In this document: piece by piece, positions 23,802 through 31,932 of the stretch
Numbering within the stretch: position 1 is the stretch's first letter
Layout of the letters: the number at the start of each line of letters is the position of its first letter
Assembly (NCBI RefSeq): GCF_000717645.1
Contig: NZ_JNZZ01000007.1
Location: forward strand, 1 to 64,000
Source: Streptomyces californicus
Lineage (GTDB): Bacteria; Actinomycetota; Actinomycetes; Streptomycetales; Streptomycetaceae
Length of the DNA stretch: 64,000 nucleotides
Reading direction: 5' to 3'
The notes under the pieces: generated by a model
What the model saw: only the letters and a program-made list of their open reading frames with translations
The model's database searches: none
Told to the model about the DNA's origin: nothing
Translations under genes and position numbers: made by a program

Positions 23802-25283
23802 ATGAGTACCGAAGCGCGGCGCCCCCCTGTGCCGCCCCGCCCGACCACCCCGCCGAAGCCGCCCGCCACGCCTGCGCCGCCGCCCATCGGAGCCCCGGCC
23901 TCCACGCCTCCGGCGCCGCCGTCCGCGCCCCGCGTACCGCCGTCCGTGCCCCGCGTGTCACCGTCCGCGCCTGCCGCGCCGCCGTCCGCGCCCCGCGTGC
24001 CTCCGTCCGACGGAGCCCCCGCCACGCCCGGGACGACGGCCTCGAACCCGGCCCCGCCCGGGATGACGCGCTCGATCCCGACGGCGGACCGACAGGCCCC
24101 GGCCGCCCCGGCACCGTCGCCCACGCCCTCCGGCGTGGCCCCGCCCGCCTCGTTCACGCTGAACGCCCCGCGCCCCCCGGCGACAGCCCCGGCTCGGACC
24201 TCCCCGCCTCAGGCGACCCCGGCCCCGGCTCGGACGGCATCGGCGGCGGCCACCCCTGCCCCGGCCCCGCAGGCCGCCCCGGCGGCCACCCCTGCCCCGG
24301 CCGAGGCCGTCCCACCCGCTTCCCGGACGCCCCCCGCGCCCCCCGGCGTACCACCGGGCGCGCCCCTCGCGCCGCCGCCCACCGCACGGCGCGGGCCCGT
24401 CGCGCCCGTCGGCAGCCCGCCCGCGCCGGGCCTCTACCCGCCGCCTCCGGGCGCCCCCCGGATCCCCCTCCGCCACGACGTCCCGGAGGCCCCCGCCGAG
24501 ACCACCACCCGGCTGCGGCCCGTCCGGCCCCGGCAGCGGTGGCGCACCGTCACGGCCGCCGCCTGCGTCGTGCTCGGCCTCGGGCTGATCGGCGGGGCGG
24601 CCACCGGCGCCTGGCTGACCGGCGACTCCTCGGCCGAGACCACGAAGAGCCCCTACACCGCCGCACGCGCGGCCTGGCACAGCGTCCCCGTCGACACGCT
24701 GTTCCCGCGCACCCTGGAGGGCAGGGGCGCCGGTCCCGGCGGCACCCACCGCACCTGGACCCGGATCGCCGTCGCCGCCGACTCCCCCTGCGCCGACGGG
24801 CTCGACCCGCTGCTCCTCACCACCCTCCGGTCCGTCGGCTGCGAACGGCTGGTGCGCGCCACCTACACCGACGCCACCCGCTCCGCTGTGACCACCGTCG
24901 GCCTGGTCTTCACCGAGGCCGACGCCGCCGGCATGCAGGCCCTGCGCACCCGCTTCACCGAGCAGAAGCTCGGCGCGCGCAAGGACCTCATGCCCCGTAC
25001 GTACGCCCCCGAGGGCACCCCCGCCGCCTCCTTCGGCGCCGGGCAGCGGGCCAGCTGGACGGTCGACCCGCTCACCGAATTCCCGGTCGTCGTCCTCGCC
25101 GTCTCCGGCTTCGCGGACGGGCGCGCCGTCGCCGAGCCGCAGCCCGCCGCCGACGCCATGGCGTCCGGGGCCGCCACGGACATCGCCCAGGCCGGACTCG
25201 GCCACGAGGCGAAGGGCGTCGCGGACCGGGTGGAGCGCGGACTGCGCGCCGCCGTCGCCGACCTCACGGAGCAGCCCGGATGA
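23802..25283 (+). CDS. Proline-rich membrane protein coupled to mycosin
   Basis: A 493-residue protein. Residues 1-240 are almost entirely Pro, Ala, Ser, Thr and Val with short repeats such as PPSAPRVPPS and PAPARTA. One membrane segment lies at about 248-272 (VTAAACVVLGLGLIGGAATG), followed by an outer domain of about 220 residues. The inside tail is thus the Pro-rich part if the protein is type II. The stop overlaps the mycosin start (ATGA), so both are made together. This suggests a partner or anchor for the protease. I do not recognise the outer domain. The ATG at 23802 follows AGGGGG. Confidence 0.75.
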   Translation: MSTEARRPPVPPRPTTPPKPPATPAPPPIGAPASTPPAPPSAPRVPPSVPRVSPSAPAAPPSAPRVPPSDGAPATPGTTASNPAPPGMTRSIPTADRQAPAAPAPSPTPSGVAPPASFTLNAPRPPATAPARTSPPQATPAPARTASAAATPAPAPQAAPAATPAPAEAVPPASRTPPAPPGVPPGAPLAPPPTARRGPVAPVGSPPAPGLYPPPPGAPRIPLRHDVPEAPAETTTRLRPVRPRQRWRTVTAAACVVLGLGLIGGAATGAWLTGDSSAETTKSPYTAARAAWHSVPVDTLFPRTLEGRGAGPGGTHRTWTRIAVAADSPCADGLDPLLLTTLRSVGCERLVRATYTDATRSAVTTVGLVFTEADAAGMQALRTRFTEQKLGARKDLMPRTYAPEGTPAASFGAGQRASWTVDPLTEFPVVVLAVSGFADGRAVAEPQPAADAMASGAATDIAQAGLGHEAKGVADRVERGLRAAVADLTEQPG

Positions 25284-26464
25284 CCCGACGACCCCACCGC
25301 GCCCTCGCCGCGGTCTGCGCCGCCGCCGTGCTCGCCCTCGTGTCCGCCGCACCCGCGCACGCGGACGCCATCCGCGACCAGCAGTGGGCCCTGGACGCCC
25401 TGCACACGGACCGGGCGTGGCAGACCACCCGGGGCGGGGGCGTCACCGTCGCCGTGCTGGACACCGGGGTGGACGACGCCCACCCCGACCTGGCGGGCCA
25501 GGTACTCCCCGGCAAGGACCTCATCGGCTTCGGCGCGGGCCGCGGCGACTCCTCCTGGGCCCTGCACGGCACCGCGATGGCCGGGATCATCGCCGGCCGC
25601 GGCAACGGCCCCGGGCGCACCGACGGCATCCTCGGCGTCGCCCCCGAGGCCCGCGTCCTGCCGGTCCGGGTCATCCTGGAGTCCAAGGACCCGGCCCGCG
25701 CCAAGGCCCGCAAGTCCCGGGGCGCCGCCCTCGCGAAGGGCATCCGGTGGGCCGCCGACAACGGGGCCGACGTCATCAACCTCTCCCTCGGCGACGACAG
25801 CGAGTCCGCCCATCCGGACCCGGGCGAGGACTCGGCCATCCAGTACGCGCTCTCCAAGGGCATCCCCGTGGTCGCGTCGGCCGGCAACGGCGGCGAGAAG
25901 GGGGACCGGATCTCCTACCCCGCCGCCTACCCCGGGGTGATCGCGGTCGCCGCGGTCGACGAGTACGGGACGCACGCCTCGTTCTCCACCCGCCGCTGGT
26001 ACGCCACCGTCAGCGCCCCCGGCGTCGACATCGTGGTCGCCAACCCGGACGGGCACTACTACATCGAGTGGGGCACCTCCGCCGCCGCGGCCTTCGTCTC
26101 CGGCGCGGTCGCCCTGGTCCGCGCCGCCCACCCCGGACTCGACCCGGCCCAGATCAAGAAGCTGCTGGCCGACACCGCCCGCGACGCCCCCGCCGAAGGA
26201 CGTGACGACGCCCGGGGGTACGGGATCGTCGACCCCGCCGAGGCCATCGACGCGGGGGGCCTGCTGCGGCCGGAGGACATGAGCGCCAAAGCGGCCCCGG
26301 CGGGACACCGGGGGCGGTACTTCGGCGACGGCCCCACCCCGGCCCGTACCGACGAGGGGACGGCCAACTGGGCCGCCCCGCTCGCCGGCGGCCTCGGCGC
26401 GGCGCTGCTGGCCGCCGCCGTCGTCCTGTGGCGCGGCCGCGCCCCCGCCCCCGGCCGCCGCTGA
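25280..26464 (+). CDS. S8 serine protease, type VII secretion mycosin type
   Basis: A 394-residue secreted subtilase. Signal peptide to about residue 29 (PAHADA), catalytic Asp61 (VLDTGVDDAHPDL), His96 (LHGTAMAGIIAG), the oxyanion Asn in VVASAGNGG and Ser267 in GTSAAAAFVSG. A C-terminal membrane segment (about 364-384) before a basic tail anchors it, as in mycosins. Mycosins work with ESX/type VII systems, but no EccB, EccC, EccD or WXG100 gene lies in this window. It may serve a distant system or act alone with the Pro-rich partner, whose stop overlaps its ATG. Confidence 0.9.
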   Translation: MTRRPHRALAAVCAAAVLALVSAAPAHADAIRDQQWALDALHTDRAWQTTRGGGVTVAVLDTGVDDAHPDLAGQVLPGKDLIGFGAGRGDSSWALHGTAMAGIIAGRGNGPGRTDGILGVAPEARVLPVRVILESKDPARAKARKSRGAALAKGIRWAADNGADVINLSLGDDSESAHPDPGEDSAIQYALSKGIPVVASAGNGGEKGDRISYPAAYPGVIAVAAVDEYGTHASFSTRRWYATVSAPGVDIVVANPDGHYYIEWGTSAAAAFVSGAVALVRAAHPGLDPAQIKKLLADTARDAPAEGRDDARGYGIVDPAEAIDAGGLLRPEDMSAKAAPAGHRGRYFGDGPTPARTDEGTANWAAPLAGGLGAALLAAAVVLWRGRAPAPGRR

Positions 26465-26489
26465 CCACCGCGCCCGCCCACACCCCGGG

Positions 26490-26712
26490 GCCCGCCGGAA
26501 GCCGTTCGTCTGCGACCCGGCCCTTCCCACCCCGCGCACCATGCCCGCACTCCACCGCGCCCGCCCTGCCACGTCCGCTCTCCGCCCACCCGCTCCGGCG
26601 GCCCGCCGGAAGCCGTCTGCGACCCGGCCCTTCCCACCCCGCGCACCTTGCCCGCACTCCACCGCGCCCGCCCTGCCACGTCCGCTCTCCGCCCACCCGC
26701 TCCGGCGGCCCG
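26490..26712. repeat. 107-bp tandem duplication, intergenic
   Basis: Two nearly identical copies lie head to tail between the mycosin and SseB-like genes. The unit from TCTGCGACCCGG (26509) recurs at 26616, an offset of 107, and ends GGCGGCCCG in both. The first copy has four extra bases (TTCG) near 26505 and differs at one base (ACCATGCCC against ACCTTGCCC). The whole gap 26465-26802 is C-rich on this strand and holds nothing else I can name. Confidence 0.8.
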
Positions 26713-26802
26713 TCGTCACCCGTTCGGCCCCACCCGCCCCGCCGGGATGCCCGAGGGCCACCTGCGGGCGGGCCGCCGGCGGCCAGGCACTACGCTCGTC
26801 CC

Positions 26803-27576
26803 GTGGAGCTCAAGAACATTCCGGACCCCGGTTTCCCCGACGACGACGGCTCGGCGTCGCCCGCCCTGTCCGCCGCACTGGACGCGTGGTCGCGCGACCG
26901 GAGCGCCGTCGGCCCGGTGCTCACGGCCCTGCGCGACGCCCGGCTCCTGGTCCCCGTCGTCGCCGTGCTCGGCGAGGTCGAGGAGGGCGGTCCGGAGGGG
27001 CACGACGCCCATGAGCGGGGCGGCGGGAAGCGAGGGGCCGGGCTGCGGCGCGAGAAGACCAGCGACATGGCCGTGCCCACCCTCAGCGCCGGCGACCGGC
27101 GTGCGCTCCCCGCCTTCACCTCGACCGCCTCGCTGGCCCTCTGGGACCCCCAGGCGCGTCCCGTCGCCGTACCGCTCCACCTGGCGCTCCAGGCCGCCGC
27201 CCACGAGAAGGCCGACACCCTCGTGCTCGACCTCGCCGGGCCCGTCGCCTTCGAGCTGAGCGGCCAGGCGCTGCTGGCGCTCGCGGAGAACCGCACCAGC
27301 ATCGACCCGCTCCAGGACCCGGCCGTCGCCGAGGCCGTACGGGAGATCGTCTCCGCCGACCCCGCCGTCGTCCGCGCCCACCTCGGGCCGGGCAGCGCGG
27401 ACGGCACCCTGGCGCTCGTCCTCGCGCCGGACGCGGTGCCCGCCGAGGCGGCCCGCCGCGTCGCCGGGGCACTGGCCGCCAGCGACGTCCTGCGGGCCCG
27501 GCTGGTGAAGGGGCTGGACCTCGCCCTCCTCCCGGCCGGCACGCCCACACCCGGGGAGCCCCTCTTCGCCCGCTGA
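26803..27576 (+). CDS. SseB-family protein
   Basis: A 257-residue soluble protein with the SseB pattern: LTALRDARLLVPVVAVLGEVE, then ALPAFTSTASLALWDPQARPVAVP, LALQAAAHEKADTLVLDLAGPVAFEL and a C-terminal globular part. In enteric bacteria SseB is linked to serine sensitivity; in Streptomyces it sits near infC-rplT, as here. The GTG at 26803 gives MELKNIPDPGFPDDDG, a conserved opening. No ribosome binding site is obvious and TACGCT lies just upstream as a possible -10, so the message may be leaderless. Confidence 0.85.
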   Translation: MELKNIPDPGFPDDDGSASPALSAALDAWSRDRSAVGPVLTALRDARLLVPVVAVLGEVEEGGPEGHDAHERGGGKRGAGLRREKTSDMAVPTLSAGDRRALPAFTSTASLALWDPQARPVAVPLHLALQAAAHEKADTLVLDLAGPVAFELSGQALLALAENRTSIDPLQDPAVAEAVREIVSADPAVVRAHLGPGSADGTLALVLAPDAVPAEAARRVAGALAASDVLRARLVKGLDLALLPAGTPTPGEPLFAR

Positions 27577-27679
27577 GGCAGGCCGCCCCGGCCCGACGCG
27601 CGCGAACCGCACCCCGCGCCGAGAATGAATCGGTACATCGGAGAAATCCGACATACCGGCCTACTCGCGAGGTGGTTCC

Positions 27680-28393
27680 ATGCAGAAGCGGATCGTGGCG
27701 TCAGAATTCCTCGGCACCCTGCTGCTGGTGTTCTTCGCCGTGGGGTCCGCGGTGGTCGCCGTCGAATACCTCGGCACGGTGGGCATCGCCCTCACCTTCG
27801 GTTTCACCCTGCTCGCGCTCGCCTACGCGCTCGGCCCGATCTCGGGCTGCCACGTCAACCCGGCGGTGACGCTGGGCATGTTCGTGGCGGGCCGGATCGA
27901 CATCCGGTCGGCCGTCGAGCGCTGGATCGCCCAGTTCCTCGGCGCGATCGTCGGCGCGGCCCTGCTGTTCCTGCTGGCCCACCAGATCCCCGGCCTGGAG
28001 ACCAGCGGGGAGTTCGGCACCAACGGCTACGAGGACCGCTCGGCCGTCGGCATCAACATCGGCGGCGCCTTCCTCGCCGAGGTGGTGCTGACGTTCCTGC
28101 TCGTCTACGTGGTCCTCGCGGTGACGCACAAGGTGGCGGTGGTCGGCTTCGACGGGCTGCCCATCGGCCTGGCGCTCGCCGCGATCCACCTGGTGGGCAT
28201 CCCGCTGACCGGCACCTCGGTCAACCCGGCGCGCAGCCTCGGCCCGGCGCTCTTCGCGGGCGGCGCGGCCCTGACCCAGCTCTGGCTGTTCATCATCGCG
28301 CCGCTGGTCGGCGGGGCGATCGCCGCCTACGCCCACCGGCTCACCCACCCCTACCCCAACGTCCTGCCGGCGGAGCCCGAGGACGCCATCTGA
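27680..28393 (+). CDS. MIP family channel (aquaporin)
   Basis: A 237-residue six-helix channel of the aquaporin/glycerol facilitator family. Both half-helices carry the pore motif: NPA at about 60-62 (GCHVNPAVT) and NPAR at about 182-185 (TSVNPARSLGPALF). The His at the helix 5 position (AAIHLVGIPLTGTSVNPARS) and Thr/Ile around the selectivity filter favour a water-selective AqpZ-like channel. The start ATG at 27680 follows GAGGTGG. It is a single-gene unit ended by a 16-bp hairpin. Confidence 0.9.
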   Translation: MQKRIVASEFLGTLLLVFFAVGSAVVAVEYLGTVGIALTFGFTLLALAYALGPISGCHVNPAVTLGMFVAGRIDIRSAVERWIAQFLGAIVGAALLFLLAHQIPGLETSGEFGTNGYEDRSAVGINIGGAFLAEVVLTFLLVYVVLAVTHKVAVVGFDGLPIGLALAAIHLVGIPLTGTSVNPARSLGPALFAGGAALTQLWLFIIAPLVGGAIAAYAHRLTHPYPNVLPAEPEDAI

Positions 28394-28417
28394 ACCGCGG
28401 CCCCGGCCCGCACGCAC

Positions 28418-28454
28418 CGGAGCCCGCCGTCCCACGGGGGGACGGCGGGCTCCG
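28418..28454. terminator. Terminator after aquaporin
   Basis: A perfect 16-bp hairpin: CGGAGCCCGCCGTCCC (28418-28433), loop 28434-28438, complement 28439-28454. It serves the rightward channel gene and probably the leftward DUF1844 gene. Confidence 0.85.
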
Positions 28455-28491
28455 TGACGTACGGGGGGAGAGGGGAAGGGCCCGGACGCGG

Positions 28492-28854
28492 TCAGCCGTA
28501 GACCGGGCCGGTGTACTTCTCGCCGGGGCCGTGGCCCGGCTCGTCCGGCACCAGCGACGCCTCGCGGAAGGCGAGCTGGAGGGACTTCAGGCCGTCGCGC
28601 AGCGGCGAGGCGTGGAAGGTGCTGATCTCCGTGGCGCTCGCGTCCAGCAGCCCGGCCAGGGCCTGCACCAGCTTGCGGGCCTCGTCGAGGTCCTTGTGGT
28701 CCTCGCCCTCCTCGGTGAGACCGAGCTTCACCGCGGCGGCGCTCATCAGGTTGACGGCGACCGTCACGATGACCTCGACGGCGGGGACCTCCGCGATGTC
28801 GCGGGCCATGTCGTCGAAGCCGGGGTTCTCACTGCTGGGGGTCGCGTCGCTCAT
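28492..28854 (-). CDS. DUF1844 family protein
   Basis: A 120-residue acidic protein with the DUF1844 pattern (DDMARDIAEVPAVEVIVTVAVNLMSAAAVKLGL and DLDEARKLVQALAGLLDA). It is conserved upstream of infC in Streptomyces, in the opposite direction, as seen here. Function unknown. The ATG at 28854 (MSDATPSS) is more likely than the GTG two codons earlier. Confidence 0.85.
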   Translation of the reverse strand: MSDATPSSENPGFDDMARDIAEVPAVEVIVTVAVNLMSAAAVKLGLTEEGEDHKDLDEARKLVQALAGLLDASATEISTFHASPLRDGLKSLQLAFREASLVPDEPGHGPGEKYTGPVYG

Positions 28855-28927
28855 GCCCACACGATACGGCCCGGCGCCCGCCTCCCCGTCCCCCGGGGGA
28901 GGCCCCGCGAGCGGCCGGGAGGCGCGA

Positions 28928-28957
28928 TTAGCGCCGCCGCCACCGGGCTGCTAACCT
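28928..28957 (+). promoter_or_regulatory. Candidate promoter of infC
   Basis: TTAGCG (28928-28933), 18 bases, TAACCT (28952-28957). Transcription from about 28964 would include all the hairpins of the infC leader. It is a fair match only. Confidence 0.4.
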
Positions 28958-28970
28958 TGTGTAACGACCG

Positions 28971-29170
28971 GCCGGACACGTGTGTGCCCGGCCCGCAAGT
29001 GGAGGCTCCGATCTCCCACCTGACCGTCCTCGCGGACGGCGGGTCACCGGTCAGACGGCCCCCATCGTTCCGTACGGACGATGGAGCCGTCCGATGCGCC
29101 CCGCGGTTGACCGCGGCGGTGTTCCGGTAGTTCCTGGAGCCCCGCCTGTGTCCCGTCCGGGGCATTTTCT
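28971..29170 (+). promoter_or_regulatory. Structured infC leader with terminator-like hairpin
   Basis: Four successive hairpins precede infC: GCCGGACAC with GTGCCCGGC (28971-28992, one mismatch); CCATCGT with ACGATGG (29062-29084); CCGCGG-TTGA-CCGCGG (29101-29116); and GCCCCG with CGGGGC (29139-29163) followed by ATTTTCTGCTT. The last one has the form of an intrinsic terminator about 90 bases before the start codon. Together they suggest attenuation control of the infC-rpmI-rplT operon, by analogy with Bacillus infC leaders. The 400-base gap holds no gene. Confidence 0.55.
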
Positions 29171-29191
29171 GCTTCCCGGCGCGGTTGGTCT

Positions 29192-29210
29192 TGACGTTAC
29201 AAGACGTTAC
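29192..29210 (+). repeat. Direct repeat GACGTTAC before infC
   Basis: GACGTTAC occurs at 29193-29200 and again at 29203-29210, ten bases apart (one helical turn), starting with TTGACG. It could be an operator or part of a second promoter, but no good -10 follows. Confidence 0.35.
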
Positions 29211-29255
29211 GCGGCTGTCCGCCAGGCGGTCGCGTGGTGCTACCGAGGAGGATCC

Positions 29256-29915
29256 ATCAGCGCCGAGCCCCGCATCAACGACCGGATTCGCGTTCCCGAG
29301 GTCCGACTTGTCGGTCCCAGTGGCGAGCAGGTCGGGATTGTTCCGCTTGCCAAGGCCCTGGAGCTCGCACAGGAGTACGACCTCGACCTGGTCGAGGTGG
29401 CGGCGACAGCCCGTCCGCCCGTGTGCAAGCTCATGGACTACGGGAAGTTCAAGTACGAGTCGGCCATGAAGGCCCGTGAGGCGCGCAAGAACCAGGCGCA
29501 CACGGTCATCAAGGAGATGAAGCTCCGGCCGAAGATCGACCCGCACGACTATGACACCAAGAAGGGTCATGTCGTCCGGTTCCTCAAGCAGGGCGACAAG
29601 GTCAAGATCACGATCATGTTCCGTGGTCGTGAGCAGTCCCGCCCCGAGCTGGGCTTCCGACTGCTCCAGCGTCTCGCTTCGGACGTCGAGGACCTGGGCT
29701 TCATCGAGTCCAACCCGAAGCAGGACGGCCGGAACATGATCATGGTTCTGGGCCCGCACAAGAAGAAGACCGAAGCCATGGCCGAAGCCCGTGAGGCCCA
29801 GGCCGCCCGCAAGGCGGAGCGTCAGGGCACGACCGACGCACCGTCCGAGGGTGACACCGCTGAGGCTCCGGCCGCGGCGGCCGAGGCTCCGGCCGAGACA
29901 CCTTCCGAGGCGTGA
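29256..29915 (+). CDS. infC: Translation initiation factor IF-3, AUC start
   Basis: A 219-residue IF-3 with the N-domain ([19 protein letters not shown]), the linker, and the C-domain ([34 protein letters not shown]). A C-terminal tail of about 35 residues rich in Ala and Glu is typical of actinobacteria. There is no ATG, GTG or TTG near the true N-terminus in frame. GAGGAGG (29245-29251) is placed 4 bases before ATC 29256, which yields the normal protein start. IF-3 genes classically use a poor start codon (AUU in E. coli) that IF-3 itself discriminates against, giving autoregulation. rpmI and rplT follow in the usual order. Confidence 0.93.
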   Translation: MSAEPRINDRIRVPEVRLVGPSGEQVGIVPLAKALELAQEYDLDLVEVAATARPPVCKLMDYGKFKYESAMKAREARKNQAHTVIKEMKLRPKIDPHDYDTKKGHVVRFLKQGDKVKITIMFRGREQSRPELGFRLLQRLASDVEDLGFIESNPKQDGRNMIMVLGPHKKKTEAMAEAREAQAARKAERQGTTDAPSEGDTAEAPAAAAEAPAETPSEA

Positions 29916-30036
29916 CCTTCGGGGGCCGCCACCCAGGCGCCCCCAGGGTCTCCCCGGAACCCCATAGAGATCTGACGCCCCTGCAGTCCGGTGCCCGCAC
30001 CGTGAGGGGCGCCACTGACGAGGAGAGAACGGCGCG

Positions 30037-30231
30037 ATGCCGAAGAACAAGACGCACAGCGGTGCCAGCAAGCGCTTCAAGATCACCGGCTCCGGCAAGG
30101 TGCTCCGCGAGAGGGCCGGCAAGCGCCACCTGCTCGAGCACAAGTCGTCCAAGAAGACCCGCTCGCTGACCGGCACGGTCGTCGTGGCTCCGGCCGACGC
30201 CAAGAAGATCAAGAAGCTTCTCGGCAAGTGA
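30037..30231 (+). CDS. rpmI: 50S ribosomal protein L35
   Basis: A 64-residue basic protein, [20 protein letters not shown] onward, with [17 protein letters not shown], the full L35 pattern and length. GAGGAGAG lies before the ATG. It is the second gene of infC-rpmI-rplT. Confidence 0.97.
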   Translation: MPKNKTHSGASKRFKITGSGKVLRERAGKRHLLEHKSSKKTRSLTGTVVVAPADAKKIKKLLGK

Positions 30232-30338
30232 GGCCCGCCCTCCGGACCGCTCCGGAGGCACGACCTCGATCACACCGGGACCAATTCGTTTCCGGGCCGT
30301 GTGCCGATACCCACGGCCCCGCTGCAAGGAGTTAACAA

Positions 30339-30722
30339 GTGGCACGCGTCAAGCGGGCGGTCAACGCCCACAAGAAGCGCCGGGCGATCCTCGAAGCCGC
30401 CAGCGGCTACCGCGGTCAGCGTTCGCGCCTGTACCGCAAGGCCAAGGAGCAGGTCACCCACTCCCTGGTCTACAACTACAACGACCGCAAGAAGCGCAAG
30501 GGCGACTTCCGTCAGCTGTGGATCCAGCGCATCAACGCCGCTGCCCGCCAGAACGGTATGACGTACAACCGCCTCATCCAGGGTCTGAAGGCCGCCAACA
30601 TCGAGGTGGACCGCAAGATCCTGGCCGAGCTCGCGGTCAACGACGCGGGCGCGTTCGCCGCCCTCGTCGAGGTCGCCCAGAAGGCCCTCCCGAGCGACGT
30701 CAACGCCCCGAAGGCCGCCTGA
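30339..30722 (+). CDS. rplT: 50S ribosomal protein L20
   Basis: A 127-residue basic protein, starting [19 protein letters not shown], with [18 protein letters not shown] and [23 protein letters not shown], the complete L20. GTG start at 30339 after AAGGAG. L20 binds 23S rRNA early in assembly and in some bacteria represses its own operon. A perfect 15-bp terminator hairpin follows. Confidence 0.97.
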   Translation: MARVKRAVNAHKKRRAILEAASGYRGQRSRLYRKAKEQVTHSLVYNYNDRKKRKGDFRQLWIQRINAAARQNGMTYNRLIQGLKAANIEVDRKILAELAVNDAGAFAALVEVAQKALPSDVNAPKAA

Positions 30723-30750
30723 GCCAGGCGCACCCTTCCAGGGACGTGAA

Positions 30751-30785
30751 CCGGACCCGCAGGCGCACGCCGCCTGCGGGTCCGG
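30751..30785 (+). terminator. Terminator of the infC-rpmI-rplT operon
   Basis: A perfect 15-bp hairpin CCGGACCCGCAGGCG (30751-30765), 5-base loop, complement 30771-30785, 28 bases after the rplT stop. Confidence 0.85.
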
Positions 30786-30852
30786 TGCGTTGCCCCCGCC
30801 CGCCGACACCCCCCATCGCCACAGCCGTACGCAGAGAGGCTCGCCGCCGACC

Positions 30853-31698
30853 ATGGGCACCCCCGAACTGATCTCCCCGCGTTCCCCCCGTGTCGCCGCC
30901 GCCCGCCGGCTGGCCCGCCGCAACTTCCGCGGCAAGGAGCGCAGGTTCATCGCCGAGGGGCCCCAGGCCGTACGCGAGGCCGCCGCCCACCGGGGCGGCG
31001 ACGGCGAACCGACCCTCATCGAGCTGTTCGCCACCCCCGAGGCCGCCGACCGGTACGCCGACATCGTCGAGGCGGCCCACGCCGCCGGCGCTTGGGTCCA
31101 CCTGGCCGACGCCGACGTCCTCGCCGACGTCTCGCAGACCGTCACCCCGCAGGGCCTCATCGGCGTCTGCCGCTTCCTCGACTCGCCCTTCCAGGAGATC
31201 CTGGACGCGAAGCCCGCCCTGGTGGCCGTTCTGGCCAACGTCCGCGACCCCGGCAACGCCGGCACGGTCCTGCGCTGCGCGGACGCGGCCGGCGCGGACG
31301 CGGTGGTCCTGACCGACGCCTCGGTCGACCTCTACAACCCCAAGTCCGTCCGCGCCTCGGTCGGTTCGCTCTTCCACCTGCCCGTCGCCGTCGGCGTCCC
31401 CGTCGAACAGGCCGTCCAGGGCCTGCGGGCGGCCGGGGTGCGGATCCTCGCCGCCGACGGGGCCGGATCGGACGACCTCGACGACGAACTGGACGCCGGC
31501 ACCATGGGCGGCCCCACCGCCTGGGTCTTCGGCAACGAGGCGTGGGGGCTCCCCGAGGAGACGAGGGCGCTCGCCGACGCCGTCGTCCGCGTCCCCATCC
31601 ACGGCAAGGCGGAGAGCCTCAACCTCGCCACCGCCGCCGCCGTCTGCCTCTACGCCTCCGCCCGCGCCCAGCGCCCCCGACGCGCCCCCGACGCGTAG
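30853..31698 (+). CDS. TrmH/SpoU-family RNA methyltransferase
   Basis: A 281-residue SAM-dependent 2'-O-ribose methyltransferase of the SPOUT fold. It has the N-terminal substrate-binding domain (RRLARRNFRGKERRFIAEGPQAV) and the knotted catalytic domain with NVRDPGNAGTVLRCADAAGAD, WVFGNEAWGL and VRVPIHGKAESLNLATAAAV, which form motifs 1 to 3. The gene after rplT in Streptomyces is usually of this type; it probably modifies 23S rRNA or tRNA. ATG start at 30853. A histidine kinase follows after 234 bases. Confidence 0.92.
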   Translation: MGTPELISPRSPRVAAARRLARRNFRGKERRFIAEGPQAVREAAAHRGGDGEPTLIELFATPEAADRYADIVEAAHAAGAWVHLADADVLADVSQTVTPQGLIGVCRFLDSPFQEILDAKPALVAVLANVRDPGNAGTVLRCADAAGADAVVLTDASVDLYNPKSVRASVGSLFHLPVAVGVPVEQAVQGLRAAGVRILAADGAGSDDLDDELDAGTMGGPTAWVFGNEAWGLPEETRALADAVVRVPIHGKAESLNLATAAAVCLYASARAQRPRRAPDA

Positions 31699-31932
31699 GA
31701 ACGTGTCCGGCCGGTCATGACCCCGCCGGCCCGCGCCGCCCCGGAACCCGGCAGGCGTCAGGCGCCGCCGCGCGCCCGGCCGGCGTCAGCGCACGATCCG
31801 GCCGAACCCGCGCCCCGTCCGCCGTTGCGCTCCCCTCCGCGCCCCCGCGGGGTGTCGCCGTCTCGCCGACGGCTAGTAGGGTGACGAACTCGGGGGCCCA
31901 CTGCACCGGTTCGAGAGGTGGGATACGGGAAC

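Noticed and set aside
23726..26464. Single fused gene for the Pro-rich protein and mycosin
   Set aside because: The frame is open but its first half is an Arg-rich shifted reading; the mycosin has its own signal peptide and an ATGA overlap start at 25280.
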